Shown here piece by piece: positions 48,726 to 59,699 of a stretch of DNA of 64,000 nucleotides. The position numbers and the translations under genes were made by a program. Below the pieces are notes generated by a model, which saw only the letters and a program-made list of their open reading frames with translations, was not told the DNA's origin and made no database searches. The DNA comes from Euglena gracilis (lineage: Eukaryota; Euglenida; Euglenophyceae; Euglenales), in contig CP154954.1 of NCBI GenBank assembly GCA_039621445.1, positions 31,334,012 through 31,398,011 on the forward strand, in the 5' to 3' direction. Each line of letters starts with the position of its first letter. The stretch's first letter is position 1.

Positions 48726-50346
48726 TAATTCCCTGGCCCCCATGTCCAGGCCTTTCTCACCACTCCTCAGGCCCAAGAACGAGCTGACAAGCACACAGAC
48801 GTTGTCCAACAATTTAAACGTTAAAGGGTGCCTTCTGGGCAGGGGGGTGTGAATATTTATGGACACCATTGTGGCTGTTGGCTCGAGTTTCCAGAGGTCC
48901 AGCATTCAGCCTTGGCATGCCGTTTGTTTTGCTGAATGCGGGATTGCCCCCGTCCATTTGTACACCCTCGCCATTTCCGTCCTGAATCATGGTTATATAT
49001 TTGCTCCACCCTCGGGGTGTCTTTCTGTCCCGGGTGGCTAGGCCGAGACGAGCAGCCATTGCGACCAGGGCGTGATTTGAGCGGAAGGGGAACCAAACTG
49101 GGGGGTCCAGCCTGCCAGCATTGTTTTCTCCAGCCTGAAATGTTTTTCCAGCCCCCCCATCAACAAATTTTGTTTGCTGAATGCATTCATCAAATGGTCA
49201 TGGAGTTTTGCTTTTGGAGGTGCAAAATGGGTTGAAAATGGGCTGGCCAGGTAAGTGTAACAAGATTTTTGAATAATTGGCAGCTTTTTGGGGGTATTTA
49301 TGTAGTTTCGCTTTTTTTTCTAACACCCAGTTTGACCCTGGGTCAGGCTCAGTCCCAGCTGGGTGACCCCTATGGGTCAGCATCCTTTTTCCAGCCAGCC
49401 CATTTTTTTTTTAGCCTCGGGGTTGGACCCCCCCCCCCAGGGGTCGTTAAAAGACGCCCTGATTGTGGCAGGAACGTGCGGTTGACACCCCTCACAGTGT
49501 GATGTGTCTGCCTCGACCCTCAACTTAGATGGCGTCTCGCACTCAAGGATTTTTGTGTCGGTGTGTCCACACACCGACACAATTTTTAATTTTGGAGAAT
49601 TGGTATCCATGTCTTTGAACTGCTTCTGACACTCAGGGGAATGGTGCACATTGACCCTCTGAAACGTCGCCGAGTTGTGAAACCCCCAGGACTGACCTCC
49701 TCAAAGAGAGAAATTCACCAAAAATACACGAAAACCCCGGTGCCTCCCTGTCCAAGACACACCGTATCGTTGGTACCCCCCCCCCCCCCTTGTCCACCAA
49801 CCACCCCTATGTACCGACCACCGCCCAGTTGGGGGTTGCAGACAAGGGGATGCGCAACTGCCAGCGCCAGTGGGGTGACAGGCCCACCCCTTCCCTTGAT
49901 TTCCGAAGCACTACGGCACGTTGTAGAGGCTTTTGAAGCTGGTTATGAAAAGGGGTGGAGGTTTGTATGTAACAAATGAAGCAGGAAGAAATGGGTTGTC
50001 AGGGAACTCTGCCAGTGGTGGTTGATGAGGGGGATGAAGAAGGAGGACTGCCACCAGTTTAACCCCCCCAATAGAAGTGCGGGGCCGCACTGCAAGCGCA
50101 GGGTCCAAATAAAAGCGCACCTCCCTGCCGCCGAAGGCAGGGTCCGTTACAAGCGCCCCCCTCCCCCCATTTTGGTGGTATCTCAAAAGGAAAGCAACAA
50201 AAATCACCAGGTGGGGTCCGGTTAGAAGCGCACCCCCCACCGCTGGAGTCGGCGGTCCACCATAAGCCCGTGCTTTTATCAGGTGGTTACCTTGTTGAGT
50301 TCAGTGGCAGGTTTTCCATCACCACACTGATGTTTCAGCCTCTACC
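48726..50346. other. No firm gene; scattered repeats
   Basis: 48860-49060 has open frames on both strands (one minus frame reads AARLGLATRDRKTPRGW). 49550-49580 has the hairpin GTGTCGGTGTGTCCACACACCGACAC. 49780-49850 has GACCACCGCCCAGTTGGGGG. 50090-50230 has repeats of AAGCGCACCTCC and GGTCCGTTACAAGCGC. No recognised family. Confidence 0.4.
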
Positions 50347-50757
50347 CTCCCCCCCCCTATGTCCAATGACCGGTAACCTCTGTCCTCTGACCGGGGGGGT
50401 GGTCGTTGGACATAGGGTAGTGACCAAAAAGGTGTCCTCTGACCGGGGGGGTGGTCGTTGGACATGGGATCAAAAAAAAGTTGGTGGGTACCCGGGTCCC
50501 TACCCACCCAAAAATGCCCAAATTTTCCCTTCCGGCGCTTTGCGCCGAAAATTTTGGGCAATTTTGACAAATTTTTGTCCAAAAAAGTGTCAAAAATGGC
50601 ATTTTGGCCAAATTTTTGGCCAATTTTTGGGCAAAATTTTTCGTCCCGGCGCTTCACGCCGGGACCAAAAATTTGGTCAAACCTCCGAAAAGGTGTCCTC
50701 TGACCGGGGGGGTGGTCATTGGACATAGGGGGGTCGTTGGACATAGGGGGGGGGGTG
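50347..50757. mobile_element. TIR element with CTATGTCCAATGACC ends
   Basis: A C run and CTATGTCCAATGACC on the left mirror GGTCATTGGACATAG and a G run on the right. TGTCCTCTGACCGGGGGGG with GTGGTCGTTGGACATAGGG repeats several times inside. The core has TTCCGGCGCTTTGCGCCG followed by AAAATTTTGGGC, and a second stem TCCCGGCGCTTCACGCCGGGA. Confidence 0.7.
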
Positions 50758-51398
50758 TGACACCCACTCAACAGCAAAAAAACAACCAACGTATTTGCGC
50801 ACACGTCGAAAATTTTTCAAGCCTCCTATGTCAGTGCATTTGGAGCTGGAAGCTGAATGTGATGAAACTGTGGTATTCCCTCCAAAAAGTTCTTTTTTTT
50901 TTAAGCTTTGGTGACCCGGGGGCGGAGGGGGGAAATGGGTCTGGGCTGCCCCCCCCCCCATTTTTTTCATCAAAGGACTCTCACTGCCTGGCCAGGTCTC
51001 TTTCATTTTTTCATGGTCTCTCGCTTGGTGGAGAAAATGACAGCACCAGGATTGCCAAACGGGTCCTCTCCACAGCAAATTTCGGATGAATCAGTGAATT
51101 TAGTTCGCTGAAAAACCAAAAACCTGCAATCCAAAGCTCTTTCTAAGCAGTTCCACTTTTTTTGCGTCATTTTTTTTGCATTCTCTTTCAGGAGGGCTGG
51201 GCTGTCTGGTTCTTTTTTTATTTCAGCATCAGTTTTTTTGTGCGGTACATTAATTGGATTGTACCGGCCGACCTGGATGCATTTTTTTTTAACTGGGTCA
51301 GTGCTTCAATCCAAAAATTCCAAGAGCCTGATGGTAATGTTTCCCTCCCTTTCACTTTCCCCGTATGTCCGGGGGCGTATCTGCTTCAGAATTTGTGT
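50758..51398. other. No gene recognised
   Basis: AT-richer spacer with short frames only. Confidence 0.35.
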
Positions 51399-51425
51399 GT
51401 TGTCCCCCAGGGGACAACACACTTG
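51399..51425. repeat. Hairpin TGTGTTGTCCCC/GGGGACAACACA
   Basis: A perfect inverted repeat of about 12 bp with a CA-type centre. A second stem CCCCCCAAGGGGGG follows at about 51452 and TTTGCGCCG followed by AAAATAAAGG at 51517, so a decayed C/G-run element is likely here. Confidence 0.6.
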
Positions 51426-51667
51426 TTGCCACTTTGTGGCCACTTGTGGCCCCCCAAGGGGGGCTTCAAGGGGAACCACTTTTGGAGAGTAATTTTGTGG
51501 TCAAAAAAAAGTTCCGTGCTTTGCGCCGAAAATAAAGGAAAACCCCACCTCCAGATGCCCCCCCCCCCGTAGCCCGGGCCATGATTGAAGGTAAGGCCAG
51601 GGGGACAACGAGGCCAAGTTTGGGCCAAGGTAAGAATTTTGTTGTCCATGTGCAAAAGGCCTGTAGA

Positions 51668-51735
51668 TGGATGGATGGATGGATGGATGGATGGATAGGC
51701 AGATCTTTCTATCTATCTATCGATCTATCCATCTG
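51668..51735. repeat. GGAT and TATC microsatellites
   Basis: (GGAT)n from 51668 is followed within 20 bases by (TATC)n. Confidence 0.95.
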
Positions 51736-51763
51736 TCTATCTACATTATTCAGAAAAACGAGT

Positions 51764-52068
51764 CATGGCCAGTTTCCCCCCCCCAGGACCCCCCCAGGAC
51801 CCCCCCCAGGACCCCCCCAGGACCCCCCCAAGACCCCCCCCAGGACCCACCGGGGGGCGGTACCCAGATGACCCACTGACCATGGAGTTCCGGGCGCCTT
51901 CGGCGCCCGCTACCGGGGGGGCTCCCGCCCCCCCCAGACCCCCCCGGGCTTCAAAATAACCTCATCTTGTGCTGCAAAAATTTTGCCAAAAAGTTGCGGG
52001 ACCCCCCCCCCCCAGGACCCCCCCAGGACCCCCCCAGGACAGGGTCCTGGGGGGGGGAAACTGGCCAT
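51764..52068. mobile_element. TIR element with GGCCAGTTTCCCCC ends and CAGGACCCCCC repeats
   Basis: ATGGCCAGTTTCCCCC at 51764 mirrors GGGGAAACTGGCCAT at about 52065. CAGGACCCCCC units of 11-13 bp stand in tandem just inside both ends. The core has GGGCGCCTTCGGCGCCC. No clear target duplication. Confidence 0.65.
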
Positions 52069-52127
52069 AAGTGAGAAAAACTGATCTAGAAGAAATTTAT
52101 GGCACATTTCTAATTGCACACACTGAC

Positions 52128-52425
52128 CAGGGGTTTTTTTTAGTCTTGGACCCCCTCCCCCGGGGGGGGTAGGGTGGGTGGGTCCCTTGGACCCTCCTCC
52201 CCCCCCCCCGGGGGGTGGGGGTGGGGGCTGGTGGGTATATCTTTTTAGGCGCCTTTGGCGCCGAAAATTTTGAAAAGGTGCTTTTTTTAGCATTTTCGGG
52301 CAAAAGTGGGTCCCCGGGACCCCCCCCCCCTCCCCCGGGGGGCCCCACCCCAGGGGGGGGGGGGGTGGGTGGGTGGGTGCCGACACCCTCCCCCCTCCCC
52401 CCCCCGGGCTTAAAAAAAACCCCTG
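52128..52425 (+). mobile_element. hAT-like element (CAGGGGTTTTTTTTAG), 298 bp
   Basis: ACACTGAC at 52120-52127 and 52426-52433 is a clean 8-bp TSD. Ends CAGGGGTTTTTTTTAGTC and CTTAAAAAAAACCCCTG. The interior has AGGCGCCTTTGGCGCCG followed by AAAATTTTG. Confidence 0.9.
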
Positions 52426-52433
52426 ACACTGAC

Positions 52434-53689
52434 CTAAATGTTGTTTTAGCTTTGGGACCTTAACAACAGGGATTTCTGAGACAAGAGATGTGAAAAAACA
52501 GGAGGAGAGCAGCGTCTACAAAGTGGAGGTGTTGTGCAGTATGTCTGACAGGTGAAATAAAGTGTCGGGGTGTTACATTTTATGCCCCCCCTGAACCCAG
52601 GGATTTTTAAGTGAGTAGACACATCCAGTTACAGCCAAATGCATTTTGCCTCGCTTTCGGACCAAAATACTGGGGCTGAGGGGCAGCTTTAAACTAAATT
52701 TTCAAGGATGGCACTGGACATGCCGTTTTGATGATTTTTTTTGTTTTTTATATATTTTGCTTCTTTGAAAATTCTTTTGCATATGTTCAATCACCGATGC
52801 CCACATTCGGGCCCAGAAGCTGGTCTTTTTGTGGTATTTGACTTTTGTGAAATATCTGGCATTTAAGGATTTTCAAATCGCAGCAATGCTGAATTTCAGA
52901 CAGCCTGTTTGCGCATTTGTGCAAACCAACCACTTGTACAACTCACAAGCACACCACTTTCAGCTTGTATTGTGGCCCGTTTACGCATTTGCACAAATGA
53001 TTGATTTGCATATTTGCGCGCATCATTCGCTTGCACAAAAGTGCACACCAACCATTGAATTCTCACACGGTCAAAATTTTGGGGGCATCGTTTCTGGCTA
53101 AGTCTCACGTGCCCCCAAATTTTTCTGGCAACATCCCATGCGGCAGCCATTTCAAGGTTCCCAAACACACATGCTGGGTATTATGCATCTTCTGTGGTGG
53201 CATCTGCTCTTGGGCACCCTAACTGCAAAGTCCCTGCTTCCATCTCCGCCTCCACATATTTGACTTCAGGATCCAGGTGTAGTCATTTTGAAGGGAAAAA
53301 AGCGTTGATTTGCGCAAATGTGCACACAAAGCAAAAGCCGTATATTGCGAGATCCGCCACCTAAGCTTGAGCACGCACCTGCCTTGTGGCCCATTGCATA
53401 AGCTTGCCAGACTGGATTTGAGCCTCGTCGATGTGATGCAGTGCTCTTTGGTGCAGTCGGGGAGTCTCTGTCTTTGCCTTCAATCCAGGTAGAACTTGTT
53501 GGGGAATTGCCATTTTATTCAGCCTCCGAGGAAGCCCAGGTTCTCTTCACCCCCAAGGTTCCACCTTCTTACATCCGTTTATTATGCAACTTTTTTTTTT
53601 AAAAAAAAACATGCACCGAGGACCCACCTCGCACGTGAAGCCAACAAGCGTCCAGGGGCGAGCCCTGGCCGACACCGCGGACTCCGCAC
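52434..53689. other. No firm gene
   Basis: 52900-53060 and 53310-53340 share TTTGCGCAAATGTGCACA-like words. Other parts show short unrelated frames only. 53580-53615 has a T-run/A-run hairpin. Confidence 0.35.
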
Positions 53690-53905
53690 TTTGCCCTTGT
53701 GAGGCCATGCCTTGCTCGCTGGCGGTGTTGTTTGGATTGTTTGCTGCGTTGGACTAGGACACCTCGGGCTCCGCACTTTGCCATTGTGAGGCCATGCCTT
53801 GCTCGCCGGCGGTTTGCTGTGATTGTTTTGGTGCGCTTGGTTAGGAGGCCCCGCTTAGTGCCTTGTTCGCCGGAGTTGGCTGATTCCTAAATTGCCCTTC
53901 GACAC
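53690..53905 (+). repeat. Terminal-type repeat of the DIRS-like elements, copy 1
   Basis: TTGTGAGGCCATGCCTTGCTCGC occurs twice (53697, 53785). GTGTTGTTTGGATTGTTTGC and TTCGCCGGAGTTGGCTGATT complete the block. Parts recur at 57172-57290, 61408-61480, 62340-62680 and 62796-62890, always at retroelement edges, so it is probably the terminal or internal repeat used by this element family. Confidence 0.65.
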
Positions 53906-54046
53906 CCAGAAGAAAGGAAAAGAGCTCGCCGACGAGGAAGAACCGAGAACAGCAGTCAATATCAGTTCAATATCCAGAAGAGCACGAACCAGACGAATAT
54001 CAATTGAGAATTCACTTGTCAATTTTCAATTTGACTTCAATGAGCA

Positions 54047-54930
54047 ATGAAGTGGAGAAGAAATTGTAATTGCATGGCCACGGACGTCCTGGAGCAGTGG
54101 CCGCAGAAGCTGGAGAACTTGGAGATGCGGTCAACACGCGGCAAACCGTGGCCGTTTTCCCCCCCCAGACCCCCACCCCAAAAATTTCCCAGCCCAAAAC
54201 CCCCCCCAGTGACGGCCACGGTCCTTGGAACACTGTGGCCAGAAGGCCCCAGCCCTTGGTGGGCACAGGAGGGGCCAGGGGGGCCCAAAATGCTCCACAA
54301 TTGAACAACCACAGCCCACACATGTGGGGCATCTCCCCCAAAGGCGCCCAGTCGCCTATACACAAATTGGCCAAAGGATGGGGAGATGGAATCAAGGCGA
54401 AGGAGGTCAACACTAAAAGGGCCATGGGGGCCAGTTTTACAAGCAAATCCACTCAGGAAGGGGCAGAAAAGGTCTGTCAAACCCCCCCAATTCATCTATC
54501 ACAACAGCCCCTCTCAAGGGGAAAAGGGGGGGCCACAGCAGCCCCCCCAGATTTCAAGTGGGGTTGGAGGCCAAATCAAGGCCTGGAAGACCTACAGAAG
54601 GATTATGGAAAAAAAATTACACATGGAGACCTTGGAGTCCAGCAGGGTGGACCCACAGTGGCCACCAAGAAGCTAAGGGACATCATCCCCAACCAGCAGA
54701 GTGGACCCACAGTGGCCAGCTAAGAAAGCTGCTGGAGAAATCCCCCGAGGGACCCACAGAGGCCCTCTGCCAAAAAAGGGGGAAAAGGGGACCCACAGTG
54801 GCCCCTTCAATGACCCAGCCTCAGGAGGAAAAGGGACCCACAGTGGCCCTTTTGGAGGAAGGGGCAGGAACCCCCCCAACATTTATTTCTCAATTCCCGA
54901 TCAATCAATCAAGGGGGGGAACCACAGAGG
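54047..54930 (+). pseudogene. Gag-like region of DIRS-like element 1
   Basis: The start reads LEQWPQKLENLEMRSTRGKPW with a Pro-rich continuation. It aligns with LDNLRARVDCGEPW at 57500 and LEDLRVRF at 61650, so this N-terminus with a short coiled-coil look is shared by three element copies. Frames change several times. From 54640 the word GGACCCACAGTGGCC recurs (about 54648, 54704, 54792, 54834), giving GPTVA/THSGPF peptides. The gag function is inferred from position and not from a recognised fold. Confidence 0.5.
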
Positions 54931-56951
54931 CCCCCCTATGGTATGTCAACCAACCACATCAACATGGAGAAGACCAAATAGGCAAACAGGGGCATTAAGC
55001 CCTATGGTATGTCTTCCAACAGCAAGATCATCCAGAGGAGAGAGTGCATGCACGTCCCCCCAGAAAAAATTTCTTTTTCCAACGGCCCAAGCCCTAGGGG
55101 ACCTAGGGGTGCAATGTCCAACACCCCCAACCCAGCCCCCCCAGAATCATCTTATCCAGAACATAAATTCAATGGAGGAAATAGGGGGAGACACCCCCCT
55201 CCATCAAAGGTTGCAAAAAAGCCTAAAATGTCCAACACCCCCAGCCCAGCCCCCCCAAAATCATCTCATCCAAGAAATAAATTCCATGGAGGAAAAATGG
55301 GGAGACACCCCCCTCCATCAAAGGCTGCAAAACAGCCTGAAATGGTGGACAAAAAATGCCCTCCCAACAACATGTCAACTCATCAGGGATGGCATTCAAC
55401 CCCCCTGGGTCAGTCCACCAAAATTGTCCACCCACCCAAAAATCAGAGCAAATTTGAACCTACCCCAAGCAGAAAAAATACTGCTGGATTACGAAAAATC
55501 TGGATCCGTAAAGAGGGTGAGGGACTCAACTACCCAGCACCTGATCACCTGGTTTCTGATTTCCAAACCAGAGGGGGGGCAGACAAAATGGAGATTAACA
55601 AGCGATTGCAGGGAAATAAATCAAAGGTTCCAAGTGAAACCTTTCAAGCTGAATCACATCCAGCACATTTTTCCAGTTTTGGAAAAAGGCCACTGGGCAG
55701 CAAAAATAGACCTGAAGGATGCCTATTTTCATATTCCAGTAAGTCCAGGCCTAAGGCCATTTTTAAGGCATCAGGTGGGGGGCAGACCTGGGAATTCCAG
55801 GCAGGCTGTTTTGGCCTGAATTTAATGCCCCAAATTTTCATGTCAGTGATGAAAACATTCGAAAAGCTGTGGAGGAAAAAGGGCATCCAGGTATTTATTT
55901 ACCTGGACGACATTTTACTGGTGGCCCCAACACAAATCATCTTACAAAATCACCTGAACACAGTGGTCAGGGATTTAATCAAATAAGGATTCAAAATCAA
56001 TGTAAAAAAGTCCACCCTGCAGCCCACCCAAATCGTAAATGATCTTGGATTTCAACTAAACTTCCAAGAGGGAAAATTACAGGTGCCCCCCCAGAAAATA
56101 AAAACAGTAAGAAAGGAGCTGGGAAAAATGGTGAAAAAAGATTACATGTCAAAAAGGCAACTGGCTGCCATTTTGGGCCAAATCAGATGCAATCTAATGG
56201 CCTTGCCCTTTCTAAGGGCCTGTACGGATGCCCTGGCAAAATTTTTGGTGGAAAATTCCACAGCCTCCTGGGATTCAAAACACCCCATTTCACAAAGAAT
56301 AAAGGACCAATTAAGAGAAATAAAAATTCTGCTGGACACCTGGGGGGGCAGACCCTTCCCCCAAAGTGCAACCAGGGAGTTGCACTCAGACAGCAGCACC
56401 CATGCCTGGGGGTGGCTAGACATTCGAACAGGCAAAATTGTGCAAGAATTTTGGAGGGAAAACTACATTTTGCACATAAATGTCAAAGAATTAAGTGCAG
56501 CAATAAGCACAGTTCAAAGCCTCAGCCAGCCAGGGGAAACTGTGTCCCTATCCGTGGACAATCAAGTAATTTACTATTACTTAACAAAAGGGGGGGGGGC
56601 AGAAAGGACCCTTTCAATTTCATGCTAAGACCCTTCTTCAAATGGTGCATGGAACACAACATAAACCTGCAAGTAAAGTGGGTCCCCTCAAAAGAATGCC
56701 TGGAAGACCCCATAAGCAGGTGGGAAATGGACAGGGGGGATTACTCACTGGACCACCAACTTTTTCAATGGCTGAGGCAGCAGTTCAAAAATTACGTCAG
56801 CCTAAAAAAAGGCCTTTTTGCCTCACCAAGCAACAAAAAGCTGCCACAATTTGTGGCCAGGTGGCCCCACTGGGGAGCCACAGCAGTAGATGCATTACAA
56901 TGTCCACTGGACAACATGGGGGATCTTTATGCAAACCCCCCCGGTCTGTAA
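54931..56951 (+). pseudogene. DIRS-like RT and RNase H, element 1
   Basis: RT motifs in order: WRLTSDCREINQRF, IDLKDAYFHIPV (first Asp), CFGLNLMPQIFM and FIYLDDILLVA (YLDD, 55900-55911). The thumb follows, with YMSKRQLAAILGQIRCNL. RNase H: ELHSDSSTHAWGW (Asp), INVKELSAA (Glu), LSVDNQVIYYYL (Asp) and LQVKWVPSKECLEDPISRW. The last part, FASPSNKKLPQFVARW to DLYANPPGL, matches the domain that follows RNase H in DIRS/Ngaro-type elements. Breaks: a frame change near 55780, a stop at 55984 and a G-run shift near 56590. No recombinase follows before the next terminal repeat. Confidence 0.75.
55114..55345 (+). repeat. 114-bp in-frame tandem duplication upstream of the RT
   Basis: ATGTCCAACACCCCC starts at 55114 and again at 55228. 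The copies differ at a few sites (GAACATAAATTC versus GAAATAAATTCC). 38 codons were added without loss of frame. Element 2 has one copy at 58460. Confidence 0.85.
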
Positions 56952-57171
56952 ACCAAAAATTTCTCCCCAGATAAAAAATGTTTCCACAGGCCAAAGCTTT
57001 GATGGTCACCCCTACTGGGCTTCAGCCACGTGGTGGCCCCAGTTAATAAAAATGAAAGTTCCAGGGACCCCCTGCCTGAAAATTACCCCTTACAAGGGTA
57101 TGTTCACCAATTGCAGGGGGGGGGGAAATGCCACCCCCCAGGTGGCCCCTACTTTGCATGATCTGCATGGC

Positions 57172-57295
57172 CTCACAATGTCTTTGTGCTTCGCCCTCGG
57201 TGTCCCTTCTTCCCTTCTCGGTCTTCCTCGAGGGAGTACGAGAGTCCCTGCTTAGTGCCTTTTTCACCGGAGTTAGCTGATCCTGAATTTGCCAT
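57172..57295 (+). repeat. Terminal-type repeat between elements 1 and 2
   Basis: CCTCACAATGTCTTTGTGCTTCG, CTCGGTGTCCCTTCTTCCC and CCTCGAGGGAGTACGAGAG are followed by GTGCCTTTTTCACCGGAGTTAG. Same block, in part inverted, at 62500-62590 and 62796-62870. Confidence 0.7.
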
Positions 57296-57366
57296 TCGAC
57301 ACCAAGAAGACAGGAACGTCAAAGGAACGTCAATCAATCAAGTAAATTATCAAGAAAAGGACGCTC

Positions 57367-58460
57367 GTGCTAAGTCTCCAAGCTGAAATTGTTGAAGTTC
57401 CTGAAAGATTTCAATGGCAGATGCAATTTCCAAGGCGAATAGCGCTGGAGAACTTCAAGAGGGAGCAGCAGAAGCAGCAGCAGCTGGACAACCTGAGGGC
57501 GCGGGTGGACTGTGGCGAACCGTGGCTGCCCCTTCCCCAAAAGAAAATTCCCCAAAAGAAACTTCCACAACCCAAACCCCCAAAAGTGATGGCCACGGAT
57601 CCTTTCAGACAGTGGTCAGAAGACACCGCAAGGGGCAGAGACAACAACCAGCAGGCCACTACGGCCATTGGAACCAGGGCCATGGGGGCCAACGATTCAA
57701 AACACAAAATGCATTTAAGCGGTGCCATGGCATCCAAAACCGCACAGGCCGCGAAGGCAACAAGGGCCATGACGGCACAACCGGCCATGAAGGCATCTAC
57801 ATCATCAACAGTAGCTGGAACAAAGGCCCAGGTGGCCACCAGTACCCAGACCCCACATGACACGGCAGGGGTAGAAAAGATCAGACACGCCATCCCCATC
57901 CTTTCTCAATCGCACCCCCCCCCAGGGGTCATGGGTGGGACCCAAAGAACCCCTCAAGATTTCAAACGGGCATGGCGACTCAGAACCCAATCAGGCCATT
58001 TGGGCCTTTATCATCAAGGCCACTGGGGCCAGAAAGTTCAACAAGAAGATCAGAAATTACAAAAAAGCCACACGGGGGGTCCTTCACAGGCCCCCCAGAA
58101 GCTAATGGACAGCCCTGCAAGGGCTTTGAATTTAAATGGGCAGCCCCCTGCCCAGCCCCAGGAGGAAGATTCCCCCGCATGGGCCAGCTGGCAACAAGAA
58201 GGGGGAGACTTCCCACTAGCATTTATTCAATCAACAAGGGGGGGACCCCAAGAGGCCCCCCTATGGTATGGCTACCAACCCCATCAACGTCAAGCAGACC
58301 AGATAGGCCAAACAGGGGCAGTAAGCCCTATGGTATGTATTCCAACAACAAGATCTTCCAGAGAGAGAGTGTGTGAGAAGAGAGGAGAGTGCATGCACAT
58401 CCCCCCAGGAACTTCTTTTTCCAAGGGCTCAAGCCCTAGGGGCTCTAGGGGCTGTGAAAT
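57367..58460 (+). pseudogene. Gag-like region of DIRS-like element 2
   Basis: Starts VEVPERFQWQMQFPRRIALE, then a Gln/Lys-rich stretch and LDNLRARVDCGEPW. A long Ala/Thr/Lys-rich segment follows (TKAQVATSTQTPHD). The frame is open to about 58812, so this copy is better preserved here than element 1. No CCHC knuckle is seen. Confidence 0.55.
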
Positions 58461-59699
58461 GTCCAACACCCCCCACCCAGCCCCAAAAGAATCATCTAAC
58501 TCAGGAAATAAATTCCACGGAGGAAAAATGGGGAGACACCCCGCTGTACGAGAGACTTCAGAAAAATCTAAAATGGTGGTCAAAAAATGCCCCCCCCCCC
58601 CAGCAACATGTCAGTTGATAAAAAAAAATGGAATTCAACCCCCCTGGGTAAACCCCCCCAAGTTGTCCACCCACCCAAAACCCAGAGCCAACGTGGACCT
58701 GAACCAGGCAGAAAAAATCCTATTGGACAACGAAAAAACTGGGTCAATAAAACCAGTTTCAGCTGCAGGCACCCAGCATTTAGTCCATTGGTTTCGAATT
58801 TCGAAACCATAAGGGGGAACAACAAAATGGAGAATGATCAGCGACCGCAGAGAAAAAAATCAGCAGTTTCAAGTAAAGCCTTTCAATCTGGATCATATCC
58901 AGCACATTTTTTGCAGTTTTGGAAAAGGCCACTGGGCAGCAACCTGAAAGGTGCCTATTTTCATGTTCCATTAAGTCCAGGCCTAAGGCCATTTTTGAGA
59001 CATCAGGTGGGGGGGAAGACCTGGGAATTTCAAACATGCTGCTTTGGCCTGAATGCAATGCCCCAAATTTTCATGTCAGTCATGAAAACTTTCGGAAAAT
59101 TGTTGAGAAAAAGAGGCATACAGGTGTTTATTTACCTGGACGACTTTTTACTGGTGGCAGCCACCCAAAACACTTTGCAAAATCACCTGAACAGAGTCTT
59201 CAAAGACTTGCTGAATTCAGGGTTCAAAAACAATGTGAAAAAGTCCACCCTGCAGCTCACACAAGCGGCAACCCATCTGGGTTTTCAACCAAACTTCCAG
59301 GAAGGAAAGTTACAGGTGCCCCCGCACAAAGTCAAAACATTCGAAAAGGAACTGGGAAATATTTTGAAAAAAGATTACATGTCAAAAAGGCAGTTGGCTG
59401 CCATTTTGGGTCAAATAAGATGCAATCTAATGGCCCTGCCCTTTTTAAGGGCTTTTGCGGACACCCTGGAAATTTTTTTTGGTGGCAAACGTCCACAGCC
59501 CCCTGAGACTCAAAACACCTCATTTCCCAGGAAATAAAGGCGCAATTAAGGGACATAAAAATTCAACTGGACACCTGGGGGGGCAGACCCTTCCCCCAAA
59601 ATGCAACCAGGGAGTTACACTCAGACAGCAGCAGCCATGCCTGGGGGGAGGGGGCTGGCTGGACATCCACACAGGAGAACTAGTGCAGGAATTTTGGAG
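58461..59699 (+). pseudogene. DIRS-like RT and RNase H start, element 2
   Basis: Same order as element 1: VHWFRISKP, a short deletion in the LKDAYFH box (now NLKGAYFHVPLS), CFGLNAMPQIFM, FIYLDDFLLVA (YLDD 59133-59144), THLGFQPNF and YMSKRQLAAILGQIRC. RNase H begins LHSDSSSHAWG near 59615 and is disturbed by a G run. At about 59698 it switches abruptly to another RT. Confidence 0.7.
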
